64,000 nucleotides of DNA, taken from positions 48,793 to 112,792 of the forward strand of contig SCFE01000043.1 of NCBI GenBank assembly GCA_004352715.1. The letters run 5' to 3'. Each line of letters begins with the position of its first letter. The stretch's first letter is position 1. The position numbers and the translations under genes are program-made. Shown here in pieces: positions 13,287 through 23,653 of this stretch. The notes under the pieces are model-generated. The model saw nothing but the letters and a program-made list of their open reading frames with translations. It was not told where the DNA came from and did not search any database. This DNA is from Hofstenia miamia. Taxonomy: Eukaryota; Xenacoelomorpha; Acoela.

Positions 13287-13300
13287 TGTCACGGTCACCA
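13287..13300 (-). promoter_or_regulatory. Gypsy 1 primer-binding site
   Basis: On the minus strand TGGTGACCGTGAC directly follows the LTR-like end TATTACA. Element 2 has TGGTGACCCTGA at the same place. The complement of the universal CCA plus acceptor stem of animal tRNA-Trp begins TGGTGACC, so a tRNA-Trp primer is the best guess (inference). Confidence 0.6.
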
Positions 13301-13750
13301 TGTAATACCCTCTACCAGGCATTATCACTGTTTATTTATGTTACTTTATAATGTTAGCTGTGTTATTGTGGGTAAGGATTTACTTGTTGTTACTGCTTGA
13401 CTAGTTTCTTCTGTTATCTTATGTAACCTCAATTAACTGTTCACTTTTAGGTGATGAAGCCATGCAGTAACCTCCATAACGATCTTCTAGTGGGCATCTG
13501 CCTGAAGCGGATCTCCACATCCAATTTCACCATTCCATCCAATGCTTGAGTGCCACTTCTCAGCTCAATCAAGATAGCTTATGTGTACCCTACATTAGCT
13601 CAGTGCTTACTCAAGACATGACACAACTCGACTTAAACTCTATTGTGTAAAAGTGTTATATCCATTTGCAACCTGAACTGTTACTAGTTGTTCATTAAAT
13701 ATTACATGTAGCCATTACCGAAATATATTGGCTTAGTTAAATAAATTCTA
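13301..13750 (-). repeat. Probable 5' LTR of gypsy 1, outer edge unknown
   Basis: The minus-strand sequence ends in TATTACA just before the primer-binding site. It has a TATA-like TTATAAAG near 13350 and AATAAA near 13335, as in an LTR promoter and poly(A) region. No second copy exists in the window because the 3' end is lost, so the outer boundary cannot be set. Plus-strand ORFs at 12850-13400 are shadows of this region and of the leader. Confidence 0.45.
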
Positions 13751-14516
13751 TTTGAACAACTTCCTAACCTACATTTATACTTACTACATGTACAGTCATT
13801 ATATCAGTTGATTATAAGTCATCAATTTAGATCTAAAATAATATTAAGATAATTCCTAGGGTTTGGTTATCCAACCATTTGTTGACAGTTAGTTATCTGG
13901 TACATGTAGAAAAGAAATGCTAGTCGGCTAATTGAGAGAAAACCCCTACACCTAACATAAGTGCACTTTCATGATCTGGCACAGGGACCCTAGAATCGTT
14001 CCCTGTGATGTATCCAGACCACTACTAAACACTGCTCAATTAGCTTGACATTGTATTAAATAATCAAACCGTTAATAAGATGAAAAATAAGAATTCTAAG
14101 TAAAATTCTTTATCAAATTCTTACAATAAGTTTCAATGTATTTATAGTATTTCAAAAGAAGTACCTGTTGATTGAAATTTAAACTTCTGCCAAGATGGTG
14201 GTGATAAAATAATGTAAGCGTCATTTTGTCAAAAGTATTTTTATCAACAGATACAAATATCTCTTTTTTGACACATATTTTATTCTTGGTTGCATTTTAC
14301 AAATTAATCTGAAATCATAGCAACTAATCTGATTATAATATTTTTTAATCAACTCCTTTTTGATCTTACTCTCTTCTGTGATGTTTGCAGCTTATTTCTG
14401 ATTATTTTGGATGATGCTACAATAAGAGATATCTGGTGAATCATTACTAAAGTTTGCCATATAGTCATAAAGGTATAGATTGCATTTAAATGTATTTTAC
14501 TAATTTTTTCATTTAG
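13751..14516. other. Non-coding stretch
   Basis: AT-rich sequence without a supported gene. A 61-codon minus-strand ORF at 14349-14534 has no coding features and overlaps the opposite-strand exon candidate. Confidence 0.5.
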
Positions 14517-14606
14517 ATATTCCTCAATCACCAATTAAACACCCTAATCAAGAAGATGCCTCTATAAATGAACCATCTACAAGCAGCAGCAAAAGACCTT
14601 GTTTAG
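14517..14606 (+). CDS. Possible internal exon, unknown gene
   Basis: A 90-bp stretch bounded by a pyrimidine-rich acceptor (tttttcatttag) and a donor-like gtatat. One frame (skipping two bases at the start) is open throughout and reads IPQSPIKHPNQEDASINEPS and on to KRPCL: polar, serine-rich and not low-complexity. It stands at the head of the series of TTTAG-anchored repeat units at 14640-15500, whose units lack open frames. It may be an exon of a gene related to the X-unit transcript further right, or a chance open stretch. Confidence 0.3.
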
Positions 14607-14639
14607 GTATATGAAAATTATTTTGTGTGTGTTTTAATA

Positions 14640-15500
14640 ATTATTGTTTAGACACATGATAATGAATATTGCCTCTGTTATCCTGCTCTGCCTCCGTAGT
14701 TGATTTGAATTTTTGTATATGGTAATGGAAAATTGTCAATTTATTTTTAATAATGCTTTACTTGCTTAGATGTCATTGTTGTAAATATTTTTCATCATTC
14801 TACACAATGTGTGCTTCCCTCCAATTATCTATAAATTTACACAAAAGTCCACCACTACAAAGCATATGTATATTTTGAATGTATAAATCCATTAATAAAT
14901 TTTTTAGCTCTGTCTATCTACCGTCATTTATGATGCTCCGTCATTTTGTCGAAAGAAAAAACATGTCTCCATGTTAAAGTTCCACTACAAAAAATGTAGG
15001 TGTGTTTTAATGCATAAATTCATTATTAAAAATATTTAGCTCTGTCTGTCGTCATTCATAAACTTGTGTTTATCATTGAAAAATGCCTCTATGTTTAAGT
15101 CCACCACAACATATGTATGTATGTTTTATTCATGTGATAAACTAATAAAAATGTTTAGCTTTGTTTGCTATCATTCCATTGATTGAAATTGTCTCCAAGT
15201 TTAAGTTGCCTCATGCTAAAGTATGATAATTAATCTATATATCACAATTAATAATTTGTTTAGATTAAAAGTCTGCTATATGCCTCTACTCCATGATTGA
15301 AAAAATCCTCCAAGTTGTTCAAGTTGTCACAATAATTTTGTATGTTTTATAAATGATTTATTTTAGATTCAACTCTTTATGCACTTTACATTTTAATGTT
15401 TGAACAGCCTCCATATTCATTCATCTTTGCATTACAGTGGTAATGAAGTTATTTTGTATGTTTGAATAACAATGCGCTTAGATTTGCTGTCTCTGTAATC
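14640..15500 (+). repeat. Degenerate ~103-136-bp tandem repeat with acceptor-like sites
   Basis: TTTAG or CTTAG sites recur at about 14516, 14650, 14770, 14906, 15038, 15157, 15262, 15365 and 15481. About 45 bases after most of them comes a GCCTCTA or GTCTCCA-like core (for example atgcctctatgtttaag near 15085), then a shared tail (ccaccac, tatgtatgttttaatgcata, attaataaa). The three middle units also share ctctgtct after the site. The units are strongly diverged, so this is an old tandem array. It may derive from a repeated exon plus intron. No open frame is conserved. Confidence 0.6.
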
Positions 15501-16096
15501 ACAACAATACACTGCACTCTGTAATCACAGCAATACAGTGTGCATTGTTTTGATTTTGTCTGTATAGCAAGTGAAGTCTCAGTGATTTATTACCCTGTCT
15601 CATACAGCAATCTACTTGAAGATGTGTTTCATTTGTACACCATGCATGAAAAACAGTTCAACATAATCTCAAAATAAATTATCACATTATGCAATTTTGA
15701 AATGACAAATTTAATCTCCATTTGTTATGTAAAAATAATTGTTTTATTTGTCATTTTATCATGTCTTTAGGCTCTGTGATTCAAATGAATTAAAACTGAA
15801 AGCAAACATTGTGAAAAAATGATTATACACAGCCGGGTATATATGTCCTTTGTTTAAAATTTTACATTATCGATTTAGATCATACATTACACTTGGAAAG
15901 TATACTTTCATACACATTTCAATAAAGACAGTAATGTTTATTTTAGATGGACTAACACTGTTTTGTAAATATGCTGTGATGGCAGTTGGTATGAATGATT
16001 CATCATAAATAAAATGTCGTTTCTTTATTAATTATTAATTGTCATTTTTTGATTGTGAATGTTATCTCATTTTAAATAATGACTTGTATAATTTAG

Positions 16097-16411
16097 ACAC
16101 TATCTGCGGAAATCATATTGTGCCAACACACTTGCAGAACAATGCTGTGATAAAACTACAAAATTATTTGGTAAGCATTCTTTTACATTATAATAATACA
16201 TTTGGTTTTTCATTGTTATGATTGTTTACATTTAATATATTATATTATATTTGTTGTGTATGTAAAGATTAAAAACTGCTGTCATTATTTTAATTTCTGT
16301 TTTTATTGTACTAATTGAATGTTTTAACGTCGTCAACTAACATTATTAGAAGAACTTTTATCTTGGAGTATTCTTGTGGATGTTTTCTCCACCATTCTCA
16401 TCCAACAATGA
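16097..16411 (+). pseudogene. Decayed copy of X-unit exons 2 and 3
   Basis: 16097-16170 (acceptor ataatttag, donor gtaagc) and 16328-16411 match exons 2 and 3 of the X-unit gene at 32805-32879 and 33028-33114, and flanking intron and 3' sequence also match to about 16600. Here one T is missing in exon 2 (acttgcag against actttgcag), which shifts the frame. The exon 3 acceptor AG has become AA, and exon 3 has lost one codon. This copy therefore cannot encode the frame seen at 31-33 kb. Confidence 0.6.
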
Positions 16412-16589
16412 AGTCATGATGAATATTATCATTCAACTGTAGATGAAATTCGCTATATGAACCTTATCATTTAGTAGTGTTTTTCTACTTTTCTTTGTAA
16501 ATAAATTTATTTCTTATAAATGTTCGTTTTCTCTGTATGGCGAGAGTATGCGTCTGTGGAAGCATGTATTTATTTTTATTTGGAAATAT

Positions 16590-17126
16590 TTTTTCGATTC
16601 CTTTTTTTAAAACAAGTATATGCAAATTATTTTTACTTTTTTAAACAAGTCTGTAAATTATTGTTACTTGGAAATATTTTTGATTCCACTTTTTAAACAA
16701 GTATGTAAATTATTTTTACTTGGAAAATATTTTTTGATTCCACTTTTTAAACAAGTATTTGTGAAAGTAAAACTAAAAATAAGTTAATGTGGGAAAGTAA
16801 AACTAAAAAGTACGTTAATGTGGGAAAGTAAAACTAAAAAAAATGTAAGGTAATGTGTGAAAGTAAAACTAAAAAGTAAGTTAATGTGGGAAAGTAAAAC
16901 TAAAAAAATGTAAGGTAATGTGGGAAAGTAAAACTAAAAAGAAGCTAATGTGTGAAAATAATACATGTAAAGTAAGTTAATGTGGAAAAGTAATACATGT
17001 AAAGTAAGTTAATGTGGGAAAATAATACATGTAAAGTAAGTTAATGTGGGAAAGTAAAACTAAAAAGTAAATTCATGTGTGATGTTAATAAAAAAAACTG
17101 TAAAGTAAAAAATGTAAACTAAATTA
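16590..17126 (+). repeat. Minisatellite, gtaaaactaaaaagtaagttaatgtgggaa type
   Basis: First come repeats of tacttggaaatatttttgattccactttttaaacaagtat, then a run of ~31-bp units around taatgtgggaaagtaaaactaa with variants (tacatgtaaagtaagttaatg). A related block lies at 27340-27600. It follows the X-unit 3' end and runs into a gap at 17127. Confidence 0.85.
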
Positions 17127-18126
17127 NNNNNNNNNNNNNNNNNNNNNNNNNNNNNNNNNNNNNNNNNNNNNNNNNNNNNNNNNNNNNNNNNNNNNNNNNN
17201 NNNNNNNNNNNNNNNNNNNNNNNNNNNNNNNNNNNNNNNNNNNNNNNNNNNNNNNNNNNNNNNNNNNNNNNNNNNNNNNNNNNNNNNNNNNNNNNNNNNN
17301 NNNNNNNNNNNNNNNNNNNNNNNNNNNNNNNNNNNNNNNNNNNNNNNNNNNNNNNNNNNNNNNNNNNNNNNNNNNNNNNNNNNNNNNNNNNNNNNNNNNN
17401 NNNNNNNNNNNNNNNNNNNNNNNNNNNNNNNNNNNNNNNNNNNNNNNNNNNNNNNNNNNNNNNNNNNNNNNNNNNNNNNNNNNNNNNNNNNNNNNNNNNN
17501 NNNNNNNNNNNNNNNNNNNNNNNNNNNNNNNNNNNNNNNNNNNNNNNNNNNNNNNNNNNNNNNNNNNNNNNNNNNNNNNNNNNNNNNNNNNNNNNNNNNN
17601 NNNNNNNNNNNNNNNNNNNNNNNNNNNNNNNNNNNNNNNNNNNNNNNNNNNNNNNNNNNNNNNNNNNNNNNNNNNNNNNNNNNNNNNNNNNNNNNNNNNN
17701 NNNNNNNNNNNNNNNNNNNNNNNNNNNNNNNNNNNNNNNNNNNNNNNNNNNNNNNNNNNNNNNNNNNNNNNNNNNNNNNNNNNNNNNNNNNNNNNNNNNN
17801 NNNNNNNNNNNNNNNNNNNNNNNNNNNNNNNNNNNNNNNNNNNNNNNNNNNNNNNNNNNNNNNNNNNNNNNNNNNNNNNNNNNNNNNNNNNNNNNNNNNN
17901 NNNNNNNNNNNNNNNNNNNNNNNNNNNNNNNNNNNNNNNNNNNNNNNNNNNNNNNNNNNNNNNNNNNNNNNNNNNNNNNNNNNNNNNNNNNNNNNNNNNN
18001 NNNNNNNNNNNNNNNNNNNNNNNNNNNNNNNNNNNNNNNNNNNNNNNNNNNNNNNNNNNNNNNNNNNNNNNNNNNNNNNNNNNNNNNNNNNNNNNNNNNN
18101 NNNNNNNNNNNNNNNNNNNNNNNNNN
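17127..18126. other. Assembly gap (1000 N)
   Basis: Exactly 1000 N, probably a placeholder of unknown true length. ORFs called through it are artefacts. Confidence 0.97.
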
Positions 18127-18209
18127 ATATAAATCGCTGGACAAGACATTGAAATTTCGCTAGTTGAATAAGTTACATGGAGAAGGAGAATTCCCCATTT
18201 CAGAACATA

Positions 18210-19339
18210 AAAAACTGCTATGGAATCAGTAAAACGTTTTCGCCCTTTTGTGTTTTTTTCAAGAAAGTAGGCAGAGTTTAAACCATGTTTTGACTCAATT
18301 TAAGATGGTTTTCACTTTCAAAAAGACTTGTTTATCGATATATAACGTTAAAGAACAATACAAATTGGTGAAAGATTGAATGCAATACTTTTTGGTTTCA
18401 AAAACATCTACATACAAAATAACAAGGTATGTTGACGTATAATTGCTTGATAAGCTATGCATATTATAATTATATTTCACATTTAATTGAGTACATTATT
18501 AAAATTTCCATTTTTAAACTAAGTTATATACATTGATTTTTCACTACATTGAATATTTTGTTTAATCGTATACAGTTTAAATTTTTCTATTTGTGTCTAT
18601 ATCACACATCTGTATTTTTTGCATGTGAGTAATAAAATATTTACAAAACAATTATTTATTTAGAATGGTGAACATATTACACTGTGTTTACAAATTTAAC
18701 AAATGGAGATGATATCTATTAATGGTAAAAAAATCATCAACTTATATATTTTTTTTTAAAAGGCAAACTCAAAATTCAAAATAATTCGCATTTCTTCTGG
18801 GAGGTATATATTTCATTTAATGTTTATTGCATTTTTATTTCACTTTCTTGAATGTTTTATTACTATCGCATTAGTAAATAGGAATTATTCCATGTATACA
18901 CTTTATTTCTTGGTAGTGTGCGTGTTTTACAATTATTGGATTAAGAAAGTGGTATTTTTCGCATTTGAAATCAGAAGTATCATATTCCCCTCTGAGAAAT
19001 GATGTGTCAACCTAGTGTATATTGCATTATCTTAAGACACTGAGAATAATTAACACTTAACACGTCAGAGATTGAATTTTTTTGCACTTTATCATTTCCA
19101 TGGGAGTGTGCGATGTACTTACAATTACTAAATAATTGAAAATAATTTTTAGTGGATGGAATTAGCATATTGCTATTTTTCTATTAGCATTATAATTCTG
19201 TATTTTATTATTCCATGAGAGTGTATGTGACCAGTGTAATTTCCAGTTTTAGTTTGCAATGATTACCTCATCAAAAAAATAGACTGTTGCATGCACTAAT
19301 CTTAGCTATTTCTCGATTGATGAAATTCCCATGGTAATG
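18210..19339 (+). repeat. X unit, copy 1 (5' part)
   Basis: Direct repeat of 29838-31018 with only scattered differences, starting near ctatggaatcagtaaaacg and continuing to the gap at 19340. Copy 2 goes on into the first exon of the X-unit gene, so copy 1 may also continue within the gap. A 60-codon ORF (18820-19002) is present in both copies, but the base changes between them give about as many amino-acid changes (5) as silent ones (4). I see no sign of selection on it. Confidence 0.9.
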
Positions 19340-20339
19340 NNNNNNNNNNNNNNNNNNNNNNNNNNNNNNNNNNNNNNNNNNNNNNNNNNNNNNNNNNNNN
19401 NNNNNNNNNNNNNNNNNNNNNNNNNNNNNNNNNNNNNNNNNNNNNNNNNNNNNNNNNNNNNNNNNNNNNNNNNNNNNNNNNNNNNNNNNNNNNNNNNNNN
19501 NNNNNNNNNNNNNNNNNNNNNNNNNNNNNNNNNNNNNNNNNNNNNNNNNNNNNNNNNNNNNNNNNNNNNNNNNNNNNNNNNNNNNNNNNNNNNNNNNNNN
19601 NNNNNNNNNNNNNNNNNNNNNNNNNNNNNNNNNNNNNNNNNNNNNNNNNNNNNNNNNNNNNNNNNNNNNNNNNNNNNNNNNNNNNNNNNNNNNNNNNNNN
19701 NNNNNNNNNNNNNNNNNNNNNNNNNNNNNNNNNNNNNNNNNNNNNNNNNNNNNNNNNNNNNNNNNNNNNNNNNNNNNNNNNNNNNNNNNNNNNNNNNNNN
19801 NNNNNNNNNNNNNNNNNNNNNNNNNNNNNNNNNNNNNNNNNNNNNNNNNNNNNNNNNNNNNNNNNNNNNNNNNNNNNNNNNNNNNNNNNNNNNNNNNNNN
19901 NNNNNNNNNNNNNNNNNNNNNNNNNNNNNNNNNNNNNNNNNNNNNNNNNNNNNNNNNNNNNNNNNNNNNNNNNNNNNNNNNNNNNNNNNNNNNNNNNNNN
20001 NNNNNNNNNNNNNNNNNNNNNNNNNNNNNNNNNNNNNNNNNNNNNNNNNNNNNNNNNNNNNNNNNNNNNNNNNNNNNNNNNNNNNNNNNNNNNNNNNNNN
20101 NNNNNNNNNNNNNNNNNNNNNNNNNNNNNNNNNNNNNNNNNNNNNNNNNNNNNNNNNNNNNNNNNNNNNNNNNNNNNNNNNNNNNNNNNNNNNNNNNNNN
20201 NNNNNNNNNNNNNNNNNNNNNNNNNNNNNNNNNNNNNNNNNNNNNNNNNNNNNNNNNNNNNNNNNNNNNNNNNNNNNNNNNNNNNNNNNNNNNNNNNNNN
20301 NNNNNNNNNNNNNNNNNNNNNNNNNNNNNNNNNNNNNNN
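19340..20339. other. Assembly gap (1000 N)
   Basis: Exactly 1000 N between the X unit copy 1 and the capsid pseudogene. The start of that capsid gene probably lies here. Confidence 0.97.
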
Positions 20340-21180
20340 CTTTAATGGGGTAGTACAGAGGAATATTTCCCAACTTCTGGTTTTAATGGCCCACTCATTG
20401 GATTTAATTTCAGGTTGGAGCAAAAGGAGTACATTGATTTGCAGAATATACATCTTGGTTTATCAGTGAAAATTGTACACAAAAGCAATGGTGGGAACCT
20501 AGTTTGGGATGACGCAGACAATACAAAACAAGATCAAGTTTGTTTAACAAATAATGCTGTGCACTTGTTGTTTAGCAACTATAGTTTATATGGAAATGGT
20601 GTTTTACTATATACAGGTGATGCAGTATGGCCACATATGGTTATTATCACCAATGAACTATCAAAAAGTGTGCCAAAAAAGACTTCAATAATAACATCAA
20701 GTGGGTATTATTGTGAGAAACACCCTGATAAACTGATAAAATATTGTGATGAAAAAGATGGTCAGTATAGATGTAGAATGCTAATCAGGGAAAGACAGTG
20801 AGGGCCAAGCTTCAATGGCCCTCTCACGATTGATTTTTTCCAATATGAAAAATTACTAATACCCACTGTTGATATTTGGCTAAAGCTTTTAAGATCACAA
20901 GATGATTTTTCCTTAATTTCAGATGATAATGCAGATTACAAAATGCAAATTACAGGTGCCTTCCAAACTCTAAGAAAGCTCAGAGTCACAGAAAGTGTGC
21001 ATTTAGCAATTGAAAAAACACTATTGACAACTCCTGTTACATACCACTTTACAAGAATTCTTATATGTACAATTATAATTCCAGTGGGTCAGAACATGCT
21101 TACTAGAGAAAATGTTTTTTTCCAATGAACCTATTAGAAGAATTGGTTTGGCAATTGCTCCAAATCTGATCTGACTAGCA
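20340..21180 (+). pseudogene. Polinton/Maverick major capsid protein, broken
   Basis: One frame from the gap edge to 21128 is interrupted only by a TGA at 20799-20801. A frameshift at a T-run near 21120 then moves the last conserved segment (EPIRRIGLAIAPNLI) to another frame. The wording and order fit the double-jelly-roll capsid family of Polintons/adintoviruses (annotated in invertebrates as F54H12.2-like): YIDLQNIHLGLSVKI, then a segment like NNAVHLLFSNYSLYGNG, then FFQYEKLL, DIWLKLLRSQDDF, LRVTESVHLAIEK and a VGQNMLTRENVFF block. These proteins build the icosahedral shell. Family recognition is from memory of motif layout, not a search. The N-terminus is lost in the gap. Confidence 0.8.
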
Positions 21181-21843
21181 TTGCAGAGGCCAAAAATGAG
21201 GTTTTGTGTTGTGAATTGAGTGGTGTGAATATGTATTTAACACTGGATATTAAAAACATTCTCACCAAATTCATGGAAGTTGTCATTTTGGGGGAAACTA
21301 ATTCCAAAGTCTATATTGATAAACAGCAAAAGTTTATAAAGGGATAAGATATGCATTTTGTAAATCATTCTATTGTTGAAAGATGTTGAAACTTGATGAA
21401 ATTCAAGTGGTGAAGGTCATATTCACTCTACCAAAGACCTGCATTTAAAGTTTGCAGATGTTACAAACTATCTATTACAGAAACCCAGTATAATCAATGT
21501 CGGTGTTGAAAAAGTTTTGCAAAAGAACCCCCATGGTGGATTGATTGGAATTGATAATTCAAGGCTGCACTCACTTTTGAAATGGTCAAAACTATTTAGA
21601 ATACACACAATTTACCACAATAGCTATGGTTTTGTTAAAAGAGAATTTGGAATTGGTAAAGGATATCCAATATTTTACAGATTTTTGTGTAATTTACCAA
21701 TTTTAGGCCATCTACTGTCTTTACTGTTTTGGCTCTACATCAAATTTAGACATTGGAGACTTTACAATTATTTAAATATCTAATGAATGCTGATGAGATT
21801 AGATGTATTTCCTTACAAATTCCCTCACTCTGCTTTTGATTTT
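21181..21843 (+). pseudogene. Between capsid and protease remnants: unassigned coding-like stretch
   Basis: An open stretch continues from about 21165 (SIAEAKNEVLCCELSGVNMY) and a separate 88-codon frame lies at 21517-21783 (VEKVLQKNPHGGLIGIDNSR, later hydrophobic). The first could be the capsid C-terminal part. The second has a glycine- and charge-rich start and a hydrophobic tail of about 30 residues, and I do not recognise it. Both are on the strand and in the position expected for further genes of the same element. Confidence 0.35.
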
Positions 21844-21844
21844 A

Positions 21845-22160
21845 CAGTGTGCATGCCTCAGATGATATTCAACCAAGTTTGGTTAAAAGCTCATTTTTAT
21901 TGCAAATGCAAGTCCATGCAATCATCCTGGTACACATTGGTTGTTGATTATACAAGATGACCATGGCAATTTAATTTTCAAATAATTTCTTGAACATCCC
22001 TTAAAACATTATCTTGACATTGAATGCTGTTGTCACACCTCCTATCCAGGATTTCACATTTATGAGAGTGATAGAAAAACAAGATTACAAGGAACATCTT
22101 TAATATGGGGTGCTTACTGTATATTTCATGCATTTTTATTTTTTAATAAAATACCAGAGG
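21845..22160 (+). pseudogene. Polinton/adenovirus-type cysteine protease, broken
   Basis: Two frames together resemble the maturation protease of Polintons and adenoviruses. The first has ASDDIQPSLVKSSFLL. A frameshift leads to ANASPCNHPGTHWLLII, where the His of GTHW is the expected catalytic histidine. After a TAA comes the C-terminal block TRLQGTSLIWGAYCIF. In this family the last block normally carries the nucleophilic Cys where this copy has Trp (SLIWG), so the active site is lost as well as the frame. The enzyme would have matured capsid proteins. It sits between the capsid and penton remnants, which supports the call. Confidence 0.7.
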
Positions 22161-22282
22161 TGCTTGTGTTTACCAATTTACCACTTATTAACAATTTTTT
22201 GTGTGATAATGGTCTTAATAAAATTATCTAAACGTGTATTTTGATAAAAACATGTGTACAATTTATTTTAATGATAAAATAT

Positions 22283-22560
22283 GTAGACATTATATTACAA
22301 GTTCACTCAGCTGATAACAAACTTGTAGATGGATGGTATATGTAATGGTTATTGTAACATTATTATCTGAAAAATGTTGGAAGGCTGGGGTATGTTTTGT
22401 TGATGGATTGAATTAATATACAGTGTACACACATACATTACATTGCAAGTTAACTCAGCTGACAACAAACTCATAGATGGGTAGTATATGTAATGGTTAT
22501 TGCAACACTATTATCAGAAATGTTGGAAGGTTGAGGTATGTTGTCCTGATGGATTGAATG
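22283..22560 (+). repeat. Tandem duplication, ~146 bp
   Basis: The stretch from acattatattacaagttcactc to the ttgatggattgaa region is repeated as acattacattgcaagttaactc and on to tgatggattgaatg, with moderate divergence. The second copy leads into the penton-like frame at 22500, and the first ends in a decayed version of the same start. Confidence 0.7.
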
Positions 22561-23215
22561 AATTTACAACATATTGTGTTGAACTAAAATATAATGCATG
22601 TAAGGTTGTGCTAATTGATTTTGGATACCCTACAAAATTTCTTAATCTTATATACCTAATGTGGACTTTAAAGTATAAAGATGGAAATATAACCTGATTG
22701 AAAATTTATTCAGGACATATGCATAGCTTTCATGACTCTATGAATATATAAATTACACACTAGACCCCTATGGTATTTCATTAAAATTTAGAATGTTTGG
22801 CAATTTATTAATGGTAAAGAATGATTCAGAATATGAAATAAATTTAGCCAAAGTCGGAAATCTGCTAGACTTTTAGAGAAAGATACAATGAAAAATGTTA
22901 AGAACCACCATTTACAACTGTGATATTTTTGGTTGAAATCATATTGTAATGAACACACAGACATTGTAGAATCTCAATACGTTGTTAGTACCCATTTACC
23001 TGTGTTGGATAAATGCTTGCTATTCCTAACACATGAAGAAAAAATTAATACCATCCCCATAATTCACCATGAAAAACAAAATCTGATATATAAACCAGTA
23101 TCAAAATCATATATTGATAGAATAACCATGAAATTTTGTACTGAGCAAGGCTATCTGGAGAGATTCACTGATACAGGGTGATTGTATATCACACTTCATA
23201 CTTGAAAAATGGGGA
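22500..23215 (+). pseudogene. Polinton penton-like (minor capsid) protein, broken
   Basis: A 65-codon frame at 22500-22697 (FTTYCVELKYNACKVVLIDF) is followed by several frame changes through 22740-22930 (PYGISLKFRMFGNLL, AKVGNLLDF). The 82-codon frame at 22933-23181 then carries TDIVESQYVVSTHLPVLDK and, later, YKPVSKSYIDRITMK. A TGA follows, and the last strand LYITLH comes after it. The layout of a middle 'TDIVE..VGS' strand, then 'PVSKSY' and a terminal 'LH' strand, fits the single-jelly-roll penton-like protein of Polintons. There are at least three breaks. I call it from motif layout, so the exact family is less certain than for the capsid. Confidence 0.6.
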
Positions 23216-23419
23216 AAAACATAGGAAGCTAATGGTATTGTCAAATGGAAATTAATCATAACACCTTGCATTGATGTAATTTGTGAATAGTGCATAATAA
23301 ATTGTTTGTTCATTTTTTTATTTCACTAACAAAACATTAATTTCAGAAAAGATTTCCATCACTTTACACCTCATTATTAAATACATTTGTGTTTTATTAA
23401 CTTAACAATGATTTCTTGT

Positions 23420-23653
23420 GTGAGCTAATAACAAAATTATTGATTTTCAAAAAGTTTATCCAAATACAACAACTGATGCCAGCTATGAACGTGACATATA
23501 TGGTAGAAATCATGTTTTAATGGTACAAACCAATATTGTAGAAACTCAATTTGTTGGTAGCACTCATTTATCTCTATTGGATAAATCCTTGTTAGTGTTA
23601 ACACAATTTGCCAAGCCAAGACTGTATATCACGTTGGATATTCACAAAGAATG
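23420..23653 (+). pseudogene. Second penton-like fragment
   Basis: A 78-codon open stretch without a start codon, preceded by a TGA and ended by TGA near 23653. It contains YPNTTTDASYERDIYGRNHV and TNIVETQFVGSTHLSLLDKS. The last part parallels TDIVESQYVVSTHLPVLDK at 22960-23020, so this is a second diverged copy of the same domain. It preserves part of the domain that is scrambled in the first copy. Either two penton-like genes existed or a partial duplication occurred. Confidence 0.55.

Larger units (their letters stand above)
6970..13750 (-). mobile_element. Ty3/gypsy LTR retrotransposon 1, 3'-truncated and rearranged
   Basis: Read on the minus strand, the order is LTR-like sequence, primer-binding site (13287-13300), gag (start about 12834), protease, RT, RNase H and integrase. 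This is the Ty3/gypsy order. Integrase is cut before its C-terminal domain at the satellite edge near 6970, and no 3' LTR is present. Frames are broken by stops and shifts throughout, so the copy is dead. A 1.3-kb segment (protease C-terminus to early RT) occurs twice in tandem. Domain wording matches the plus-strand elements at 44-49 kb and 51-57 kb, so all three belong to one lineage. The outer LTR boundary is not determined and 13750 is approximate. Confidence 0.93.

Noticed and set aside
17119-18149. 340-390-aa ORFs at 17.1-18.1, 19.3-20.4, 26.1-27.3 and 27.9-28.4 kb
   Set aside because: They run through N and contain almost no real codons.
18820-19002. 60-aa hydrophobic ORF also present at 30439-30621
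   Set aside because: Its presence in both copies reflects the recent duplication. Five amino-acid and four silent changes give no support for selection on a protein.
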